A stretch of DNA of 59,786 nt, taken from assembly GCA_036260805.1 (NCBI GenBank), contig DATALZ010000073.1, positions 1 to 59,786 on the forward strand, written 5' to 3'. The notes beneath the pieces are model-generated. The model ran no database searches and had not been told where the DNA came from. It worked only from the letters and a program-made list of their open reading frames with translations. This stretch comes from Thermocaproicibacter sp036260805 (GTDB taxonomy: Bacteria; Bacillota; Clostridia; Oscillospirales; Acutalibacteraceae). The position numbers were made by a program, and so were the translations under genes. Of the stretch, positions 24,556 through 33,800 are shown piece after piece (the first letter of the stretch is position 1; each line of letters opens with the position of its first letter).

Positions 24556-24608
24556 ATAAACCTCTCCACTGCAAGCCGCGGGGTATTGCACCCCGGCTCA
24601 TAATAAAA

Positions 24609-24639
24609 AACGCCGTCCGATCCTCGGGCAGCGTTTTTT
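24609..24639 (+). terminator. Terminator after the YitT gene
   Basis: AACGCCGTCCGA (from 24609) pairs with TCGGGCAGCGTT with one mismatch, then six T. Confidence 0.78.
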
Positions 24640-24663
24640 CATATAAAGATACTATAAAGATTT

Positions 24664-24697
24664 AAAAAAAGTTTCCCTCAAAAGGGAAACTTTTTTC
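24664..24697. terminator. Bidirectional terminator between convergent genes
   Basis: GTTTCCCT (24671-24678), loop CAAA, AGGGAAAC (24683-24690), flanked by A-run and T-run, so it works on both strands. It serves the YitT gene and the flippase gene. Confidence 0.8.
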
Positions 24698-24726
24698 TTT
24701 GTTTGCGGGATTAGTGGAAGGAGTTT

Positions 24727-26052
24727 TTATTTCTTAAAAATTGCTTTCAGCGACGCCAGCTCTTCCCGGCTCGGAATAAACATCCGGTAAACCGGCGTGT
24801 GGGAGTAAATGCAGAAAATTGCAATGGACGTGAACCCCTGAATCGTCAGGGAAATCGAAGTGGAAAGCGCAACGCCGTTGATTCCCATGAGCGGAACCAA
24901 GATCAGGCACGCCGCGCAGTTGGATGCAATGCCTACCGCGGTCGGGATAATGTTGAGTTCCGGTCTGCCGTAAGCGGCAATGGAATTCCCAAGCACCTTT
25001 GCAAAAGAGATAAAAATGGAGCCGACAATCAGGTAGGCCAGCGGGGCCAGCGCGCCCACATACTTGGGGAAAAGCAGCGGCACAAAGATATCGGCCGCCC
25101 ACAGGACGAGCAGCGCCGTTACCGCTGAAATATAGGCAACGACCTTAGTGGAAATCAGCGTCAGCCGCAGCTTGTCGTTCTGCTTGTTCATGGCGGCAAT
25201 GCGGCTCATGACAACCTGGCTGACGGCGTCCGGCAGAACCCAGACCTGCTGCATAATGGTAAAAGCAGTGTTGTAAAGGCCCAGAACCGCTATGCTGAAT
25301 TTGCCCTGCACAACATAGCTGCCCAAAAAAGTATTCACATAAGTAAGCACATTGCTGACGTGCGCCTTCAGGCTGTACGCCGTAACGCTTTTGATGGGAA
25401 CGGGGTGGTCGTCTTCGGGAACCGGCTGAGGCTTCGGGCCGCTCCACCGGCGAATCCCGTAAAGCGCCAAAAAGATCATTGCAATTGCAATACCGTTCGT
25501 GCCCCAGATCCAGATATCCGCCGAAGGGAAAACCGCGATAAAAAAATACAAAAGGGCATTCAGAATCTTCTGGATAAGATTGACTATGTTAAAGGATTTA
25601 AATTTGTTTTCACCGCGCAGGACGCTCAGGCAGGCGCTGAGGATGAGCGAGCACAGCGCGTAAACCATAATTGCCGCAAGGTAAGACACCGGCATAGTAC
25701 CGAAGCCGAAAAGCGAGGACCTCCGCAAAACAAAAAGCACCAGCGAACCGATCACGGCGATAATCAGAAACACAACCCCGGTCAAACGGACAATGGACTT
25801 TTTTGTGTTCTGTATTTTATAGCGAGCGACAAAATAGACGATTGCAGCGGCGGCAACGCTGAGACTTAAAATCGTATAAAAACCGCCGCCCCAGGTCTGC
25901 ACGGCCGAATAATAGCCTCTGATATCCGGTCCGACCCGTCTCATTACGGCAAAGTTTGAAACCAGCAAAAGGACTACGCCGATTGCGTTGGTGCCAAACG
26001 TATTGATGGAATCCCGAACAACGTCGCTGCGAATTCTTTTCTCTTTGCTCAT
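24727..26052 (-). CDS. Polysaccharide-type flippase (MATE/MOP superfamily, Wzx-like)
   Basis: 441 residues from ATG 26052 with GGAG 7 nt upstream. About twelve hydrophobic helices and the N-terminal DSINTFGTNAIGVVLLLVSN arrangement match oligosaccharide flippases of the MOP superfamily. They move lipid-linked sugars across the membrane. It is far from the wbp operon, so a link to that glycan is conjecture. MATE drug exporters are the alternative, but helix 1 and the central GENKFKSFNIVNLIQ loop favour the polysaccharide branch. Confidence 0.78.
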   Translation of the reverse strand: MSKEKRIRSDVVRDSINTFGTNAIGVVLLLVSNFAVMRRVGPDIRGYYSAVQTWGGGFYTILSLSVAAAAIVYFVARYKIQNTKKSIVRLTGVVFLIIAVIGSLVLFVLRRSSLFGFGTMPVSYLAAIMVYALCSLILSACLSVLRGENKFKSFNIVNLIQKILNALLYFFIAVFPSADIWIWGTNGIAIAMIFLALYGIRRWSGPKPQPVPEDDHPVPIKSVTAYSLKAHVSNVLTYVNTFLGSYVVQGKFSIAVLGLYNTAFTIMQQVWVLPDAVSQVVMSRIAAMNKQNDKLRLTLISTKVVAYISAVTALLVLWAADIFVPLLFPKYVGALAPLAYLIVGSIFISFAKVLGNSIAAYGRPELNIIPTAVGIASNCAACLILVPLMGINGVALSTSISLTIQGFTSIAIFCIYSHTPVYRMFIPSREELASLKAIFKK

Positions 26053-26175
26053 ATCATTACTCCATATCTCAAGCGATTTTAAATACAATATAGAAACCCG
26101 GTTTTTCACTGAAACATGGAGAATATTATACCATCATCGCCGCAGGATAACAATCATGCAGCACTGCCGTAAAAT

Positions 26176-26210
26176 GAAAAATCGCAGGCTCGCCATACGG
26201 CACACCTGCG
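26176..26210 (-). terminator. Terminator after the ECF S-component pair
   Basis: CGCAGG (26183-26188) pairs with CCTGCG (26205-26210) around an inner GCC-ATAC-GGC hairpin. On the minus strand ATTTTTC follows; it lies 70 nt after the gene ending at 26279. Confidence 0.65.
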
Positions 26211-26278
26211 GCTTTTCAAAAACTATCATTCAAACGAACCTAATCTCAGGCATTTGCCCAGCTCCGTACCGGCAGAGC

Positions 26279-26851
26279 TTAAGACAAGCTGAGTTTGCTC
26301 CGCTTCAGCGCCCTGCGGATGGCAAGGAACAGCGGAATGGAAATCACGTCCGCCAGAACCGCATTGGTAAGCGTTACGGGTATCTTTGTGGCAATCTGAG
26401 TCAGAATGACCGGAGTCGGGTTCCCGGTCAGCGCCGCCTCAATCCAGGAGTATGCGATGTACAGCACACAATAGGAAAGCGACCCGGTCACCGCACCGAC
26501 AATCAGGCGGGAGATTTTTTTGGTGTCTCCCTTTCCCGCCCAGACGATCAGACCGCAGATAAATGCCATTGCAAACTTCGTAATCAGCGTAACCGGAGCG
26601 CTGGATGCCCAGCCACCGAGCAGATCAAACAGGCCGGAGCCGATACCCGCCGCAAGCCCGCCGTAAACCGGCCCGAGCAGCAAACCGGAAAGAATGCAGA
26701 ATACGTTGGCGAAACCGAGCATGGTTTTGCCCCCGCCAGCAAGTGCAATCTGAATTTTAAAACAGTAGGTTGCCACAAGAACCAGCGCCGCCATCAGGCC
26801 GGTCAGCGACAGGTTCACCGTTGAATTTTTCGAGATGCAGTTGAGTTTCAT
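26279..26851 (-). CDS. ECF transporter S component (first of pair)
   Basis: 190 residues, six membrane helices: LSLTGLMAALVLVATYCFKI, MLGFANVFCILSGLLLGPVYG, GLAAGIGSGLFDLLGG, and others. The LGFANVFCILSGLLLGPVYGGLAAGIG block is typical of S components that capture vitamins for energy-coupling factor importers. The EcfA/EcfT module is not nearby, as usual for group II systems. It lies 45 nt after the next gene on the same strand and both face a MocR regulator, which suggests vitamin B6 or a precursor as substrate (inference). Confidence 0.82.
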   Translation of the reverse strand: MKLNCISKNSTVNLSLTGLMAALVLVATYCFKIQIALAGGGKTMLGFANVFCILSGLLLGPVYGGLAAGIGSGLFDLLGGWASSAPVTLITKFAMAFICGLIVWAGKGDTKKISRLIVGAVTGSLSYCVLYIAYSWIEAALTGNPTPVILTQIATKIPVTLTNAVLADVISIPLFLAIRRALKRSKLSLS

Positions 26852-26896
26852 GTTTTTCCCTCTTTTTCCCCTATATAGTATAGATAGAGCGCAGAC

Positions 26897-27418
26897 TTAT
26901 TTTACAAACGCCGCCATGCTGTTCTTCAGTCTGGAACGGTCGAGCGCCTTGCCCGCAAGCAGGTAAATCACTGCGCTTGCCGATGCCTGAACCAGGTTGG
27001 CCGGAATCTCCACAAGCGGAGAGGCAAAATTGTGGTACAGAATCACTTCTGTCAGATAATATCCCACCACGCAGATTACGCCTGCAGCAACGGATGCAAC
27101 TGCATTTCTTTTGGTAACGATTTTTTCGCCCGCCGATGTAAAGCAAAGAGCCATGGCGGATTTAATCAGCAAAGTCGGAATCGCATACATGACGCTGCCG
27201 GTGAGAGCGTCGGAAAGCGCCTCGCCGATCCCTGCCGCCGCAATTGCATACGGCGCAGGCAGCACGCTTGCCGCAAGATAAACAAACGCGTCGCCGAGGT
27301 GAATGTACCCTCCCGTTGCCGGGGTCGGAATATGAAGAATATAGGCTGTTACGACAAAGATCAGCGCGCCGAACAGCGCGGTAATCACGCTGAGCCTTAA
27401 AGATGACTGCTTTTTCAT
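26897..27418 (-). CDS. ECF transporter S component (second of pair)
   Basis: 174 residues from ATG 27418. Six helices with IHLGDAFVYLAASVLPAPYAI and AAAGIGEALSDALTGSVMYAIPTLLIKSAMA in outline; the HLGD motif and following Ala-rich helix are typical of S components. The RBS GGAA lies just upstream. First gene of the two-gene unit. A 20-bp perfect palindrome lies about 49 nt upstream of its start. Substrate not determined. Confidence 0.82.
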   Translation of the reverse strand: MKKQSSLRLSVITALFGALIFVVTAYILHIPTPATGGYIHLGDAFVYLAASVLPAPYAIAAAGIGEALSDALTGSVMYAIPTLLIKSAMALCFTSAGEKIVTKRNAVASVAAGVICVVGYYLTEVILYHNFASPLVEIPANLVQASASAVIYLLAGKALDRSRLKNSMAAFVK

Positions 27419-27466
27419 AAAGATGATTCCTTTCCTGCACAAGTCTGTAAAAAGATTTGTTTTCAG

Positions 27467-27486
27467 ATTCAACTCCGGAGTTGAAT
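27467..27486. promoter_or_regulatory. Perfect 20-bp palindrome between ECF genes and pdxR-like gene
   Basis: ATTCAACTCCGGAGTTGAAT is exactly self-complementary. It lies 49 nt before the ECF gene start and 97 nt before the regulator start, a good place for an operator. As it has no loop it is better read as a protein-binding site than as a terminator. Confidence 0.6.
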
Positions 27487-27582
27487 AATTTTCAGAATGT
27501 GCTATCATCATATCGTAAAACTGTTGCTGTTAAAATACACAGTTTATAAATATTTAATCAGTACAGTTGTGGGGGTAAATTC

Positions 27583-28950
27583 ATGACTTACGATTATCTT
27601 CAGCTGGATAAAAACTCAGATATACCGCTGTACCGCCAGCTTTACCTCTCCATCCGGTCGGCGGTGGAATCAGGCAATCTGCAGAAAAACGACCGTCTTC
27701 CTTCCGTGCGCCGTCTTGCAAGTGACCTCGACTTGAGCTGCACGACGGTAGAAAGCGCATACCAGCAGCTCTGCGTGGAAGGGTATATCCGTTCCGCGCC
27801 GCACCGGGGATATTTTGCACTGGACGTGAAACGCGACGGCCCTGAGCGCAAAAGCTCGCCGCCCGCGTACAGGCACCGGATTCTTTCCGCCGTGCGATAC
27901 AATTTCGGCAGCGACTGCGTAGACAGCGAGAATATCGACATTAAAATCTGGCGGCGGAATATCCGCAACGCGCTGAACCGGCAGGAAGTGCTTGCCTCCT
28001 ACGGCGAACATCAGGGCGAGATTCAGCTGCGCGAAGCACTCTCGGCGTACAGCTACGGGGCGCGCGGCGTGGTCGCATCCCCGGAGCAGATTGTCATCGG
28101 CGCCGGAACGCAGCCTCTGCTTTCCATCCTCTGCGGCCTCATCGATTCCGGCCGCCGCACCGTCGTCATGGAAGAGCCCGGATTCCCGCAGGCGGAACAG
28201 GTTTTTGCAGACTGCGGCATTTCCGTGCTGAAGCTCCCCTGCGACGACGCGGGCATCCGCATGGATGCTCTGGAAAAAAGCGGTGCGCGACTTGCCTATG
28301 TGAGCCCTTCGAACCGTGTGCGCACCGGCGCGGGAATCCCAATGAGCCGCCGTCTGGAGCTGCTGAAATGGGCCGAAGAGACCGGCGGTATCATCATTGA
28401 AGACGACTACAACGGCGAGCTGCGCTACCGCGCCCGGCCGGTTCCTGCCATGCAGGGCATCGCCGGAGGAAAAGACGTCGTTTACCTCGGCTCGTTTTCC
28501 AAGCTGATGCTCCCCTCGGTTCGAATCGGCTATATGGCGCTGACGCAGGAACTGCTGGCATACTACCTTCCGCGTGCCGCAAACTACAATCAGACCGCGT
28601 CCAAGGTGGAACAGCTTGCACTTGCCGAATACATCAAAAGCGGCCAGATGGAGCGCCACCTGCGCCGCCTGCGCAAGCTGTACGGGGCAAAGAGCGAAAA
28701 GCTTATAAAAGCCCTGAAAAGCGCCTTCGGGTCTAAAGCGGAGATTCTCCTTCAGGAAACGCCGCTCACGCTGATTCTCACCGTTCACACATCCAAAAGC
28801 GCCGCGGAGCTGTGCCGCATCGCACTGGAACACGGCGTCCGTCTGCAGCCTGCGGCAGACGGAAAAATACGGCTCGGCTTTGCCGGAATACCGCTTAACG
28901 ACATCGAAGACGCCGTGGAGTGCCTGAAGTCGGCATGGTCGAAAATTTAG
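27583..28950 (+). CDS. pdxR: MocR/PdxR-family regulator (GntR helix-turn-helix plus aminotransferase domain)
   Basis: 455 residues. Residues 12-80 form a GntR winged helix (LPSVRRLASDLDLSCTTVESAY). The rest is an aspartate-aminotransferase fold with GEHQGEIQLREAL, IIIEDDYNGELRY and YLGSFSKLMLPSVRIG, in which Lys307 would bind PLP. MocR proteins sense PLP; the PdxR branch activates B6 synthesis or uptake genes. The divergent pair of ECF S components is the obvious target. GTGGGGG precedes the ATG. TauR or GabR branches are alternatives. Confidence 0.88.
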   Translation: MTYDYLQLDKNSDIPLYRQLYLSIRSAVESGNLQKNDRLPSVRRLASDLDLSCTTVESAYQQLCVEGYIRSAPHRGYFALDVKRDGPERKSSPPAYRHRILSAVRYNFGSDCVDSENIDIKIWRRNIRNALNRQEVLASYGEHQGEIQLREALSAYSYGARGVVASPEQIVIGAGTQPLLSILCGLIDSGRRTVVMEEPGFPQAEQVFADCGISVLKLPCDDAGIRMDALEKSGARLAYVSPSNRVRTGAGIPMSRRLELLKWAEETGGIIIEDDYNGELRYRARPVPAMQGIAGGKDVVYLGSFSKLMLPSVRIGYMALTQELLAYYLPRAANYNQTASKVEQLALAEYIKSGQMERHLRRLRKLYGAKSEKLIKALKSAFGSKAEILLQETPLTLILTVHTSKSAAELCRIALEHGVRLQPAADGKIRLGFAGIPLNDIEDAVECLKSAWSKI

Positions 28951-29023
28951 GGCCACTTCTTTGCAATACAGCAGGTAAGAGTGTATGATAAAACAGATAG
29001 AATTTACGGAGGATAAGAATCGT

Positions 29024-30247
29024 ATGAGAGCTTACGAGCGCCTTTTGAATTATGTGAAATATGACACGACTTCCGACGAAAACGCGCCGGAGGATGTCTG
29101 CCCGAGCACCGAAAAGCAGAAAGTTTTCGCACAATACCTTGTAAAGGAAATGGAGCAGGCAGGCCTTTCGGACGCGCATATGGATGGAAACGGCTATGTT
29201 TACGGATATCTGCCGTCGAACTGCGGAGACGGCCAGCCGGTTATCGGGCTCATCGCCCACATGGATACCAGCTGTTCCACCAGCGGAGTCAATATCCGGC
29301 CGCGCATTGTAAAAAACTACAACGGCGGCGATATTGTCCTCAACACCGAACAGAACATTGTGATGCGTTCCGACGAATTCGAGTGCCTGGCCGACTGCAG
29401 GGGAATGGACCTGATTGTCACCGACGGCACGACGCTCCTCGGTTCCGACGACAAAGCCGGTATCGCGGAAATTCTGACCGCAGTCGAGATGCTCCGCGAA
29501 CAGAATATCTCGCACGGAAAAATCGCCGTGGCCGTCAATCCGGACGAGGAAATCGGCCGCGGTGCAGACCGGTTTGACCTTGCGTCCTACGGCGCGGATT
29601 TTGCCTACACCGTGGACGGCGGAAAACTGGGTGAACTGGAATACGAGAATTTCAACGCCGCTTCTGCCAATATCACCGTCAACGGTGTAAATACCCACCC
29701 GGGCGACGCGAAAAACAAAATGAAAAACGCGCTTTTATACGCCATGGAATTCAACTCAATGCTCCCGCCAGCGGAAACGCCCGCGCATACCGAAGGGTAT
29801 GAAGGGTTTTACCATCTGACGCACCTGGACGGCGTTGAAGAAAAAGCATCCATGCGCTATATCATCCGCGACCACGACAAGGCAAAGTTCGAGGGGCGGA
29901 AGGCATTTCTTCAGAAAGTCACGGACTACCTCAATGAAAAATACGGGCGCGGCACGTTTGAGCTTACTCTTAAGGACTCTTACTACAACATGAAATCCGT
30001 TATATCACCGCACATGGAAATCATCGAACGCGCGGAAAAAGCGATGCGCGAAGCCGGGGTGGAACCGAAAGCCGTTCCCATCCGCGGCGGTACGGACGGA
30101 GCCGTGCTTTCCTTTAGAGGCCTCCCCTGCCCCAACCTGCCGACGGGCGGTTTCAATTTTCACAGCAGGTATGAGTTCATTCCCATACAGGCAATGGATA
30201 AAATGGCGGAGGTGCTCGTCCACCTTGTAAAGAAACAAAACGAATAA
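29024..30247 (+). CDS. pepT: Peptidase T (tripeptidase, M20B)
   Basis: 407 residues from ATG 29024, after GGAGG; an ATG at 28985 would add 13 atypical residues. The dinuclear zinc site is readable: IAHMDT, LLGSDDKAGIAE, NPDEEIGRGADRF, YTVDGG and NFHSRYEF. GAD and VDGGxxG are PepT-specific. The enzyme removes the N-terminal residue of tripeptides in the cytoplasm. The next gene is 16 nt downstream and may share its transcript. Confidence 0.94.
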   Translation: MRAYERLLNYVKYDTTSDENAPEDVCPSTEKQKVFAQYLVKEMEQAGLSDAHMDGNGYVYGYLPSNCGDGQPVIGLIAHMDTSCSTSGVNIRPRIVKNYNGGDIVLNTEQNIVMRSDEFECLADCRGMDLIVTDGTTLLGSDDKAGIAEILTAVEMLREQNISHGKIAVAVNPDEEIGRGADRFDLASYGADFAYTVDGGKLGELEYENFNAASANITVNGVNTHPGDAKNKMKNALLYAMEFNSMLPPAETPAHTEGYEGFYHLTHLDGVEEKASMRYIIRDHDKAKFEGRKAFLQKVTDYLNEKYGRGTFELTLKDSYYNMKSVISPHMEIIERAEKAMREAGVEPKAVPIRGGTDGAVLSFRGLPCPNLPTGGFNFHSRYEFIPIQAMDKMAEVLVHLVKKQNE

Positions 30248-30263
30248 AGGAGCTGTTCTAACA

Positions 30264-30959
30264 ATGAAAACAATCGGATTAATCGGCGGCATGAGTTGGG
30301 AGAGCACAACGACCTATTACCAGATCATCAACAAAACCGTGAAGCAGGAGCTCGGCGGGCTGCACTCTGCGAAATGCGTCCTTTATAGTGTGGATTTTCA
30401 GGAAATTGAAGAATGCCAGTCCAAAGGAGAGTGGGGCCGGAGCGCCGATATTCTTTCTCAGGCGGCAGTCAGTCTGGAAAAGGCCGGAGCCGACTTTATC
30501 GTCATCTGCACAAATACCATGCATAAAGTAGCCGCCGAGATTCAAAGCCGAATTTCAATCCCGATTCTTCATATTGCCGAAGTTACGGCAGACTGTCTGG
30601 AGCGGCAGGGCATCCGCAAAACGGCGCTTCTCGGTACAAAGTACACCATGGAGCAGGATTTTTACAAAAAAATACTGATTGACCGCGGCATTGAAGTGAT
30701 GGTTCCCGAAGCGGATGACCGAAAAAAAATCAACGACATCATCTACGGGGAACTCTGCGTGGGCAAAATATTGGAGCCTTCCCGCAAAATCTACCTTGAC
30801 ATTATCCGCAGAATGGTCGGGGACGGCGCGCGCGGAGTGATTCTGGGCTGCACGGAAATCGGCCTTCTCGTCAAGCAGAGCGACGCATCCGTTCCGCTGT
30901 TCGACACAACGTACATTCATGCCCGTGAAGCCGCCCTGCGTTCCATTGCAAAGGACTGA
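30264..30959 (+). CDS. Aspartate/glutamate racemase family protein
   Basis: 231 residues. MKTIGLIGGMSWESTTTYY is the classic start of the aspartate-racemase branch. The two catalytic cysteines are present: Cys82 in ICTNTMHK and Cys196 in LGCTEIGLL. Cofactor-independent racemisation of aspartate, or of another amino acid (YgeA type), is the expected reaction. It follows pepT closely (16 nt), with RBS AAAGGAGCT, consistent with peptide and amino-acid turnover. Confidence 0.9.
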   Translation: MKTIGLIGGMSWESTTTYYQIINKTVKQELGGLHSAKCVLYSVDFQEIEECQSKGEWGRSADILSQAAVSLEKAGADFIVICTNTMHKVAAEIQSRISIPILHIAEVTADCLERQGIRKTALLGTKYTMEQDFYKKILIDRGIEVMVPEADDRKKINDIIYGELCVGKILEPSRKIYLDIIRRMVGDGARGVILGCTEIGLLVKQSDASVPLFDTTYIHAREAALRSIAKD

Positions 30960-31070
30960 ATTTACTGGTAAAAGGCAGGAAAAAATCTGTCGCTTTTCGG
31001 CGTGGATTGTGGTATCATTATTTTTGTATAAATCCGGCAGAATCAGAGCTGTTTAAAGAGGTACATTACT

Positions 31071-31577
31071 TTGGCCGTAAGAAAAATTTTGCTTTTGGGA
31101 AATGATAATTTATACCGCGTCTGCGGTGCCGCTACAAAATCTGAAACGGAAAATGTGAAGCGGATTATTCGGGATCTGCACGAAACGATGACCGACTTCC
31201 GCAGGCGTTTCGGCTACGGAAGAGCCATAGCAGCCCCACAGATTGACGAACCGTACCGCATCATCTGCATGGATTACGATGGCAAAACCGTCGTTTTTAT
31301 CAATCCGCGTCTGGAATTTCATGCGGGCAGTGACATGTTTGAGCTTTGGGACGACTGCATGAGCTTTCCGGGGCTGGAAGTAAAGGTGCGCAGGCACAGA
31401 ACCTGCACGGTTCATTACTTGGACGAGAATTGGATGGAACGCACGATGGAAGCAGCCGGCGATCTTTCCGAACTGATTCAGCACGAATACGACCACCTCG
31501 ATGGAATTCTGGCCGTCCAGAGGGCAATCGACGGAAAATCATTCCGGCTTAACCCGGAACGGGCAAAGAATTTTTAG
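31071..31577 (+). CDS. def: Peptide deformylase-like protein, divergent motif II
   Basis: 168 residues from TTG 31071, 10 nt after AGAGG. Motif I is RAIAAPQI with the catalytic Gln57. Motif III is QHEYDHLDG with metal ligands His138 and His142 and catalytic Glu139. Motif II, usually EGCLS, reads DDCMS (94-98): the metal ligand Cys96 is kept but the Glu-Gly before it is Asp-Asp. The metal site is therefore intact and activity is possible. A second, differently altered homologue lies at 47777. It precedes aspS by 160 nt. Confidence 0.83.
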   Translation: MAVRKILLLGNDNLYRVCGAATKSETENVKRIIRDLHETMTDFRRRFGYGRAIAAPQIDEPYRIICMDYDGKTVVFINPRLEFHAGSDMFELWDDCMSFPGLEVKVRRHRTCTVHYLDENWMERTMEAAGDLSELIQHEYDHLDGILAVQRAIDGKSFRLNPERAKNF

Positions 31578-31740
31578 CTTTGCAAAAATTCAAAAGCACC
31601 TTTTACCGGAACGACTCTGCCGTTGAAACAAAGGTTGTTTCATGCTATAATTATTTGTTATTACAGCGTTTTCATTTTTTGGGAAAAGACTGCCCGAAAA
31701 ATGTGATTTGAGAAATGCACATAAAGGGGATTTGCGGAAC

Positions 31741-33492
31741 ATGATCAGTGTTAACCAATACCATACACATCTTTGCGGCGAGGTTGGCGAAAAGGATATC
31801 GGCAAAGAAATTCGCGTAGCCGGATGGGTTGAAAACATCCGCGACCACGGCGGTGTACAGTTTATTGACCTGCGCGACCATTACGGCGTTGTTCAGATCG
31901 TTGTTCACGACCAGGACATGCTCAAAGATATCAACAAGGAATGCACCCTTACGGCAAAAGGCAAAGTCGTCCTCCGTGACCAGGACACCATCAACCCGAA
32001 AATTCCTACCGGCACGGTGGAAATCCGGGTCGACGAGCTGACGGTTCTCGGGCAGGTTCTGGCTCCCCTGCCGTTTGAAGTGGACACTTCTCTGGAAACA
32101 AAAGAGGACGTCCGCCTGAAATACCGCTACCTCGACCTTCGCAACCCGAAGGTTCATAAAAATATTATCATGCGCTCGCAGCTGATTTCGTATTTGCGCA
32201 AAAAGATGACGGATATGGGTTTTCTGGAAATTCAGACCCCGATTCTCTCCGCTTCATCCCCGGAAGGCGCGCGCGACTATCTGATTCCGAGCCGCAGGCA
32301 CCAGGGCAAATTTTACGCTCTGCCGCAGGCTCCGCAGATTTTTAAGCAGCTCCTCATGGTTTCCGGCTTCGACCGCTATTTTCAGGTTGCGCCCTGCTTC
32401 CGCGACGAAGACGCCCGTGCGGACCGTTCCCCGGGCGAGTTCTATCAGCTCGACTTTGAAATGGCTTTTGCAACGCAGGAAGATATCTTCGCTATTGCCG
32501 AAGAAGTTGTGGGCGACACCTTCCGCAAATTCTCAGACAAAAAGGTTTCGGAAGCTCCGTTCCGCCGCATCCCTTACAGGGAATCCATGCTGAAATACGG
32601 TACGGATAAGCCTGACCTGCGCAATCCGCTTGAAATTATTGATATTACCGACCTTTTTGAGGGAACCACGTTCAAACCGTTCCTTCACAAGACCGTGCGC
32701 GCGATTAATGTTCCGGACTGTGCCGGGCAGCCGCGCAGCTTCTTTGAAAACATGCTTAAATTTGCCGAGGGCATCGGCATGAAGGGCCTTGGCTACATTA
32801 AAGTGACCGCCGAAGGCGAATATCAGGGCCCGATTAATAAATATCTGCCGGACGACAAACGCGACGAGCTTACCCGCCGCGCCGATCTGAAACCCGGCTG
32901 CGTTATCTTCTTCATTGCGGACGACGCCGATACGGCTCCGAAGCTTGCCGGACAAATCCGCACGGAGCTCGGAACCCGCCTCGACCTCATCGATAAGAGC
33001 CGCTTTGATTTCTGCTTTATTGTGGACTTCCCGATGTTCGAGCTTGACGAGGAAACCGGCGCAACCGTCTTTACGCATAACCCGTTCTCCATGCCGCAGG
33101 GCGGAATGGAAGCGCTTCTGAATAAAAAGCCGGAAGAAGTTCTGGCCTACCAGTACGACATTGTGTGCAACGGCGTGGAACTTTCTTCGGGCGCTGTGCG
33201 CAACCACCGAATCGACATTATGAAAAAAGCGTTCGAAATTGCAGGCTATACAGAAGAAGACCTTAAGACGAAATTCACTTCACTGTACCATGCGTTCCAG
33301 TTCGGAGCGCCGCCGCATGCCGGCATGGCGCCCGGCGTCGACCGCATGCTGATGCTTCTGACGGATGAGGAAAACATCCGCGAAGTGATCGCGTTCCCGA
33401 TGAACTCCAATGCGCAGGACGTCATGATGGGCGCCCCGAATGAAGTTACAGAACAGCAGCTGCGCGAAGTGCACATCAAGTTAAGAAAATAA
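31741..33492 (+). CDS. aspS: Aspartyl-tRNA synthetase (probably non-discriminating)
   Basis: 583 residues from ATG 31741, after AAAGGGGA. An N-terminal OB-fold anticodon domain (VAGWVENIRDHGGVQFIDLR) is followed by class II motifs (FRDEDARADRSPGEFYQLD; GMAPGVDRMLMLL) and the bacterial GAD insertion. The His in RDHGG is the residue linked in Pseudomonas to charging both tRNA-Asp and tRNA-Asn. Co-location with gatCAB supports a non-discriminating enzyme whose Asp-tRNA-Asn is amidated next. Confidence 0.95.
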   Translation: MISVNQYHTHLCGEVGEKDIGKEIRVAGWVENIRDHGGVQFIDLRDHYGVVQIVVHDQDMLKDINKECTLTAKGKVVLRDQDTINPKIPTGTVEIRVDELTVLGQVLAPLPFEVDTSLETKEDVRLKYRYLDLRNPKVHKNIIMRSQLISYLRKKMTDMGFLEIQTPILSASSPEGARDYLIPSRRHQGKFYALPQAPQIFKQLLMVSGFDRYFQVAPCFRDEDARADRSPGEFYQLDFEMAFATQEDIFAIAEEVVGDTFRKFSDKKVSEAPFRRIPYRESMLKYGTDKPDLRNPLEIIDITDLFEGTTFKPFLHKTVRAINVPDCAGQPRSFFENMLKFAEGIGMKGLGYIKVTAEGEYQGPINKYLPDDKRDELTRRADLKPGCVIFFIADDADTAPKLAGQIRTELGTRLDLIDKSRFDFCFIVDFPMFELDEETGATVFTHNPFSMPQGGMEALLNKKPEEVLAYQYDIVCNGVELSSGAVRNHRIDIMKKAFEIAGYTEEDLKTKFTSLYHAFQFGAPPHAGMAPGVDRMLMLLTDEENIREVIAFPMNSNAQDVMMGAPNEVTEQQLREVHIKLRK

Positions 33493-33511
33493 TCCACCGG
33501 GAGGAACCGCC

Positions 33512-33790
33512 ATGGTTACGCATGAGGATATCTTAAGCATTGCTAATCTCGCCAAACTTTCCGTCGCTCCGGAAGAACTGGACGGCCTGACGAAGGACAT
33601 GAACGAAATCATTGAATTCGCCAATACCATCAGCGCCGCGACGACTGACGTTTCCGATTTTGATAATATCAACGGCCTTTCGAACGTTTTCCGGGAAGAT
33701 GTTCCCGTGCCTTCGTACGACCGCGAAGAGATTTTGAAAAACGCAGAAAGCTGCGAGGATGGCTATTTCCTCGTGCGCCGGCGCATGTAG
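33512..33790 (+). CDS. gatC: Asp/Glu-tRNA amidotransferase subunit C
   Basis: 92 residues. ILSIANLAKLSVAPEELDGLTKDMNEII and the C-terminal half with DVPVPSYDREEILKNA are typical of GatC, the belt protein that holds GatA and GatB together. RBS GGGAGG precedes the ATG. It lies 19 nt after aspS and 10 nt before the gatA start. Confidence 0.93.
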   Translation: MVTHEDILSIANLAKLSVAPEELDGLTKDMNEIIEFANTISAATTDVSDFDNINGLSNVFREDVPVPSYDREEILKNAESCEDGYFLVRRRM

Positions 33791-33800
33791 GAGAATTCAG

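Noticed and set aside
26852..26896. Riboswitch between the two ECF genes
   Set aside because: The gap is only 45 nt and shows no structure; the genes are simply co-transcribed.
27670..28956. A 428-codon open frame on the minus strand
   Set aside because: Antisense to the MocR-type gene, which has intact domains, ribosome site and length.
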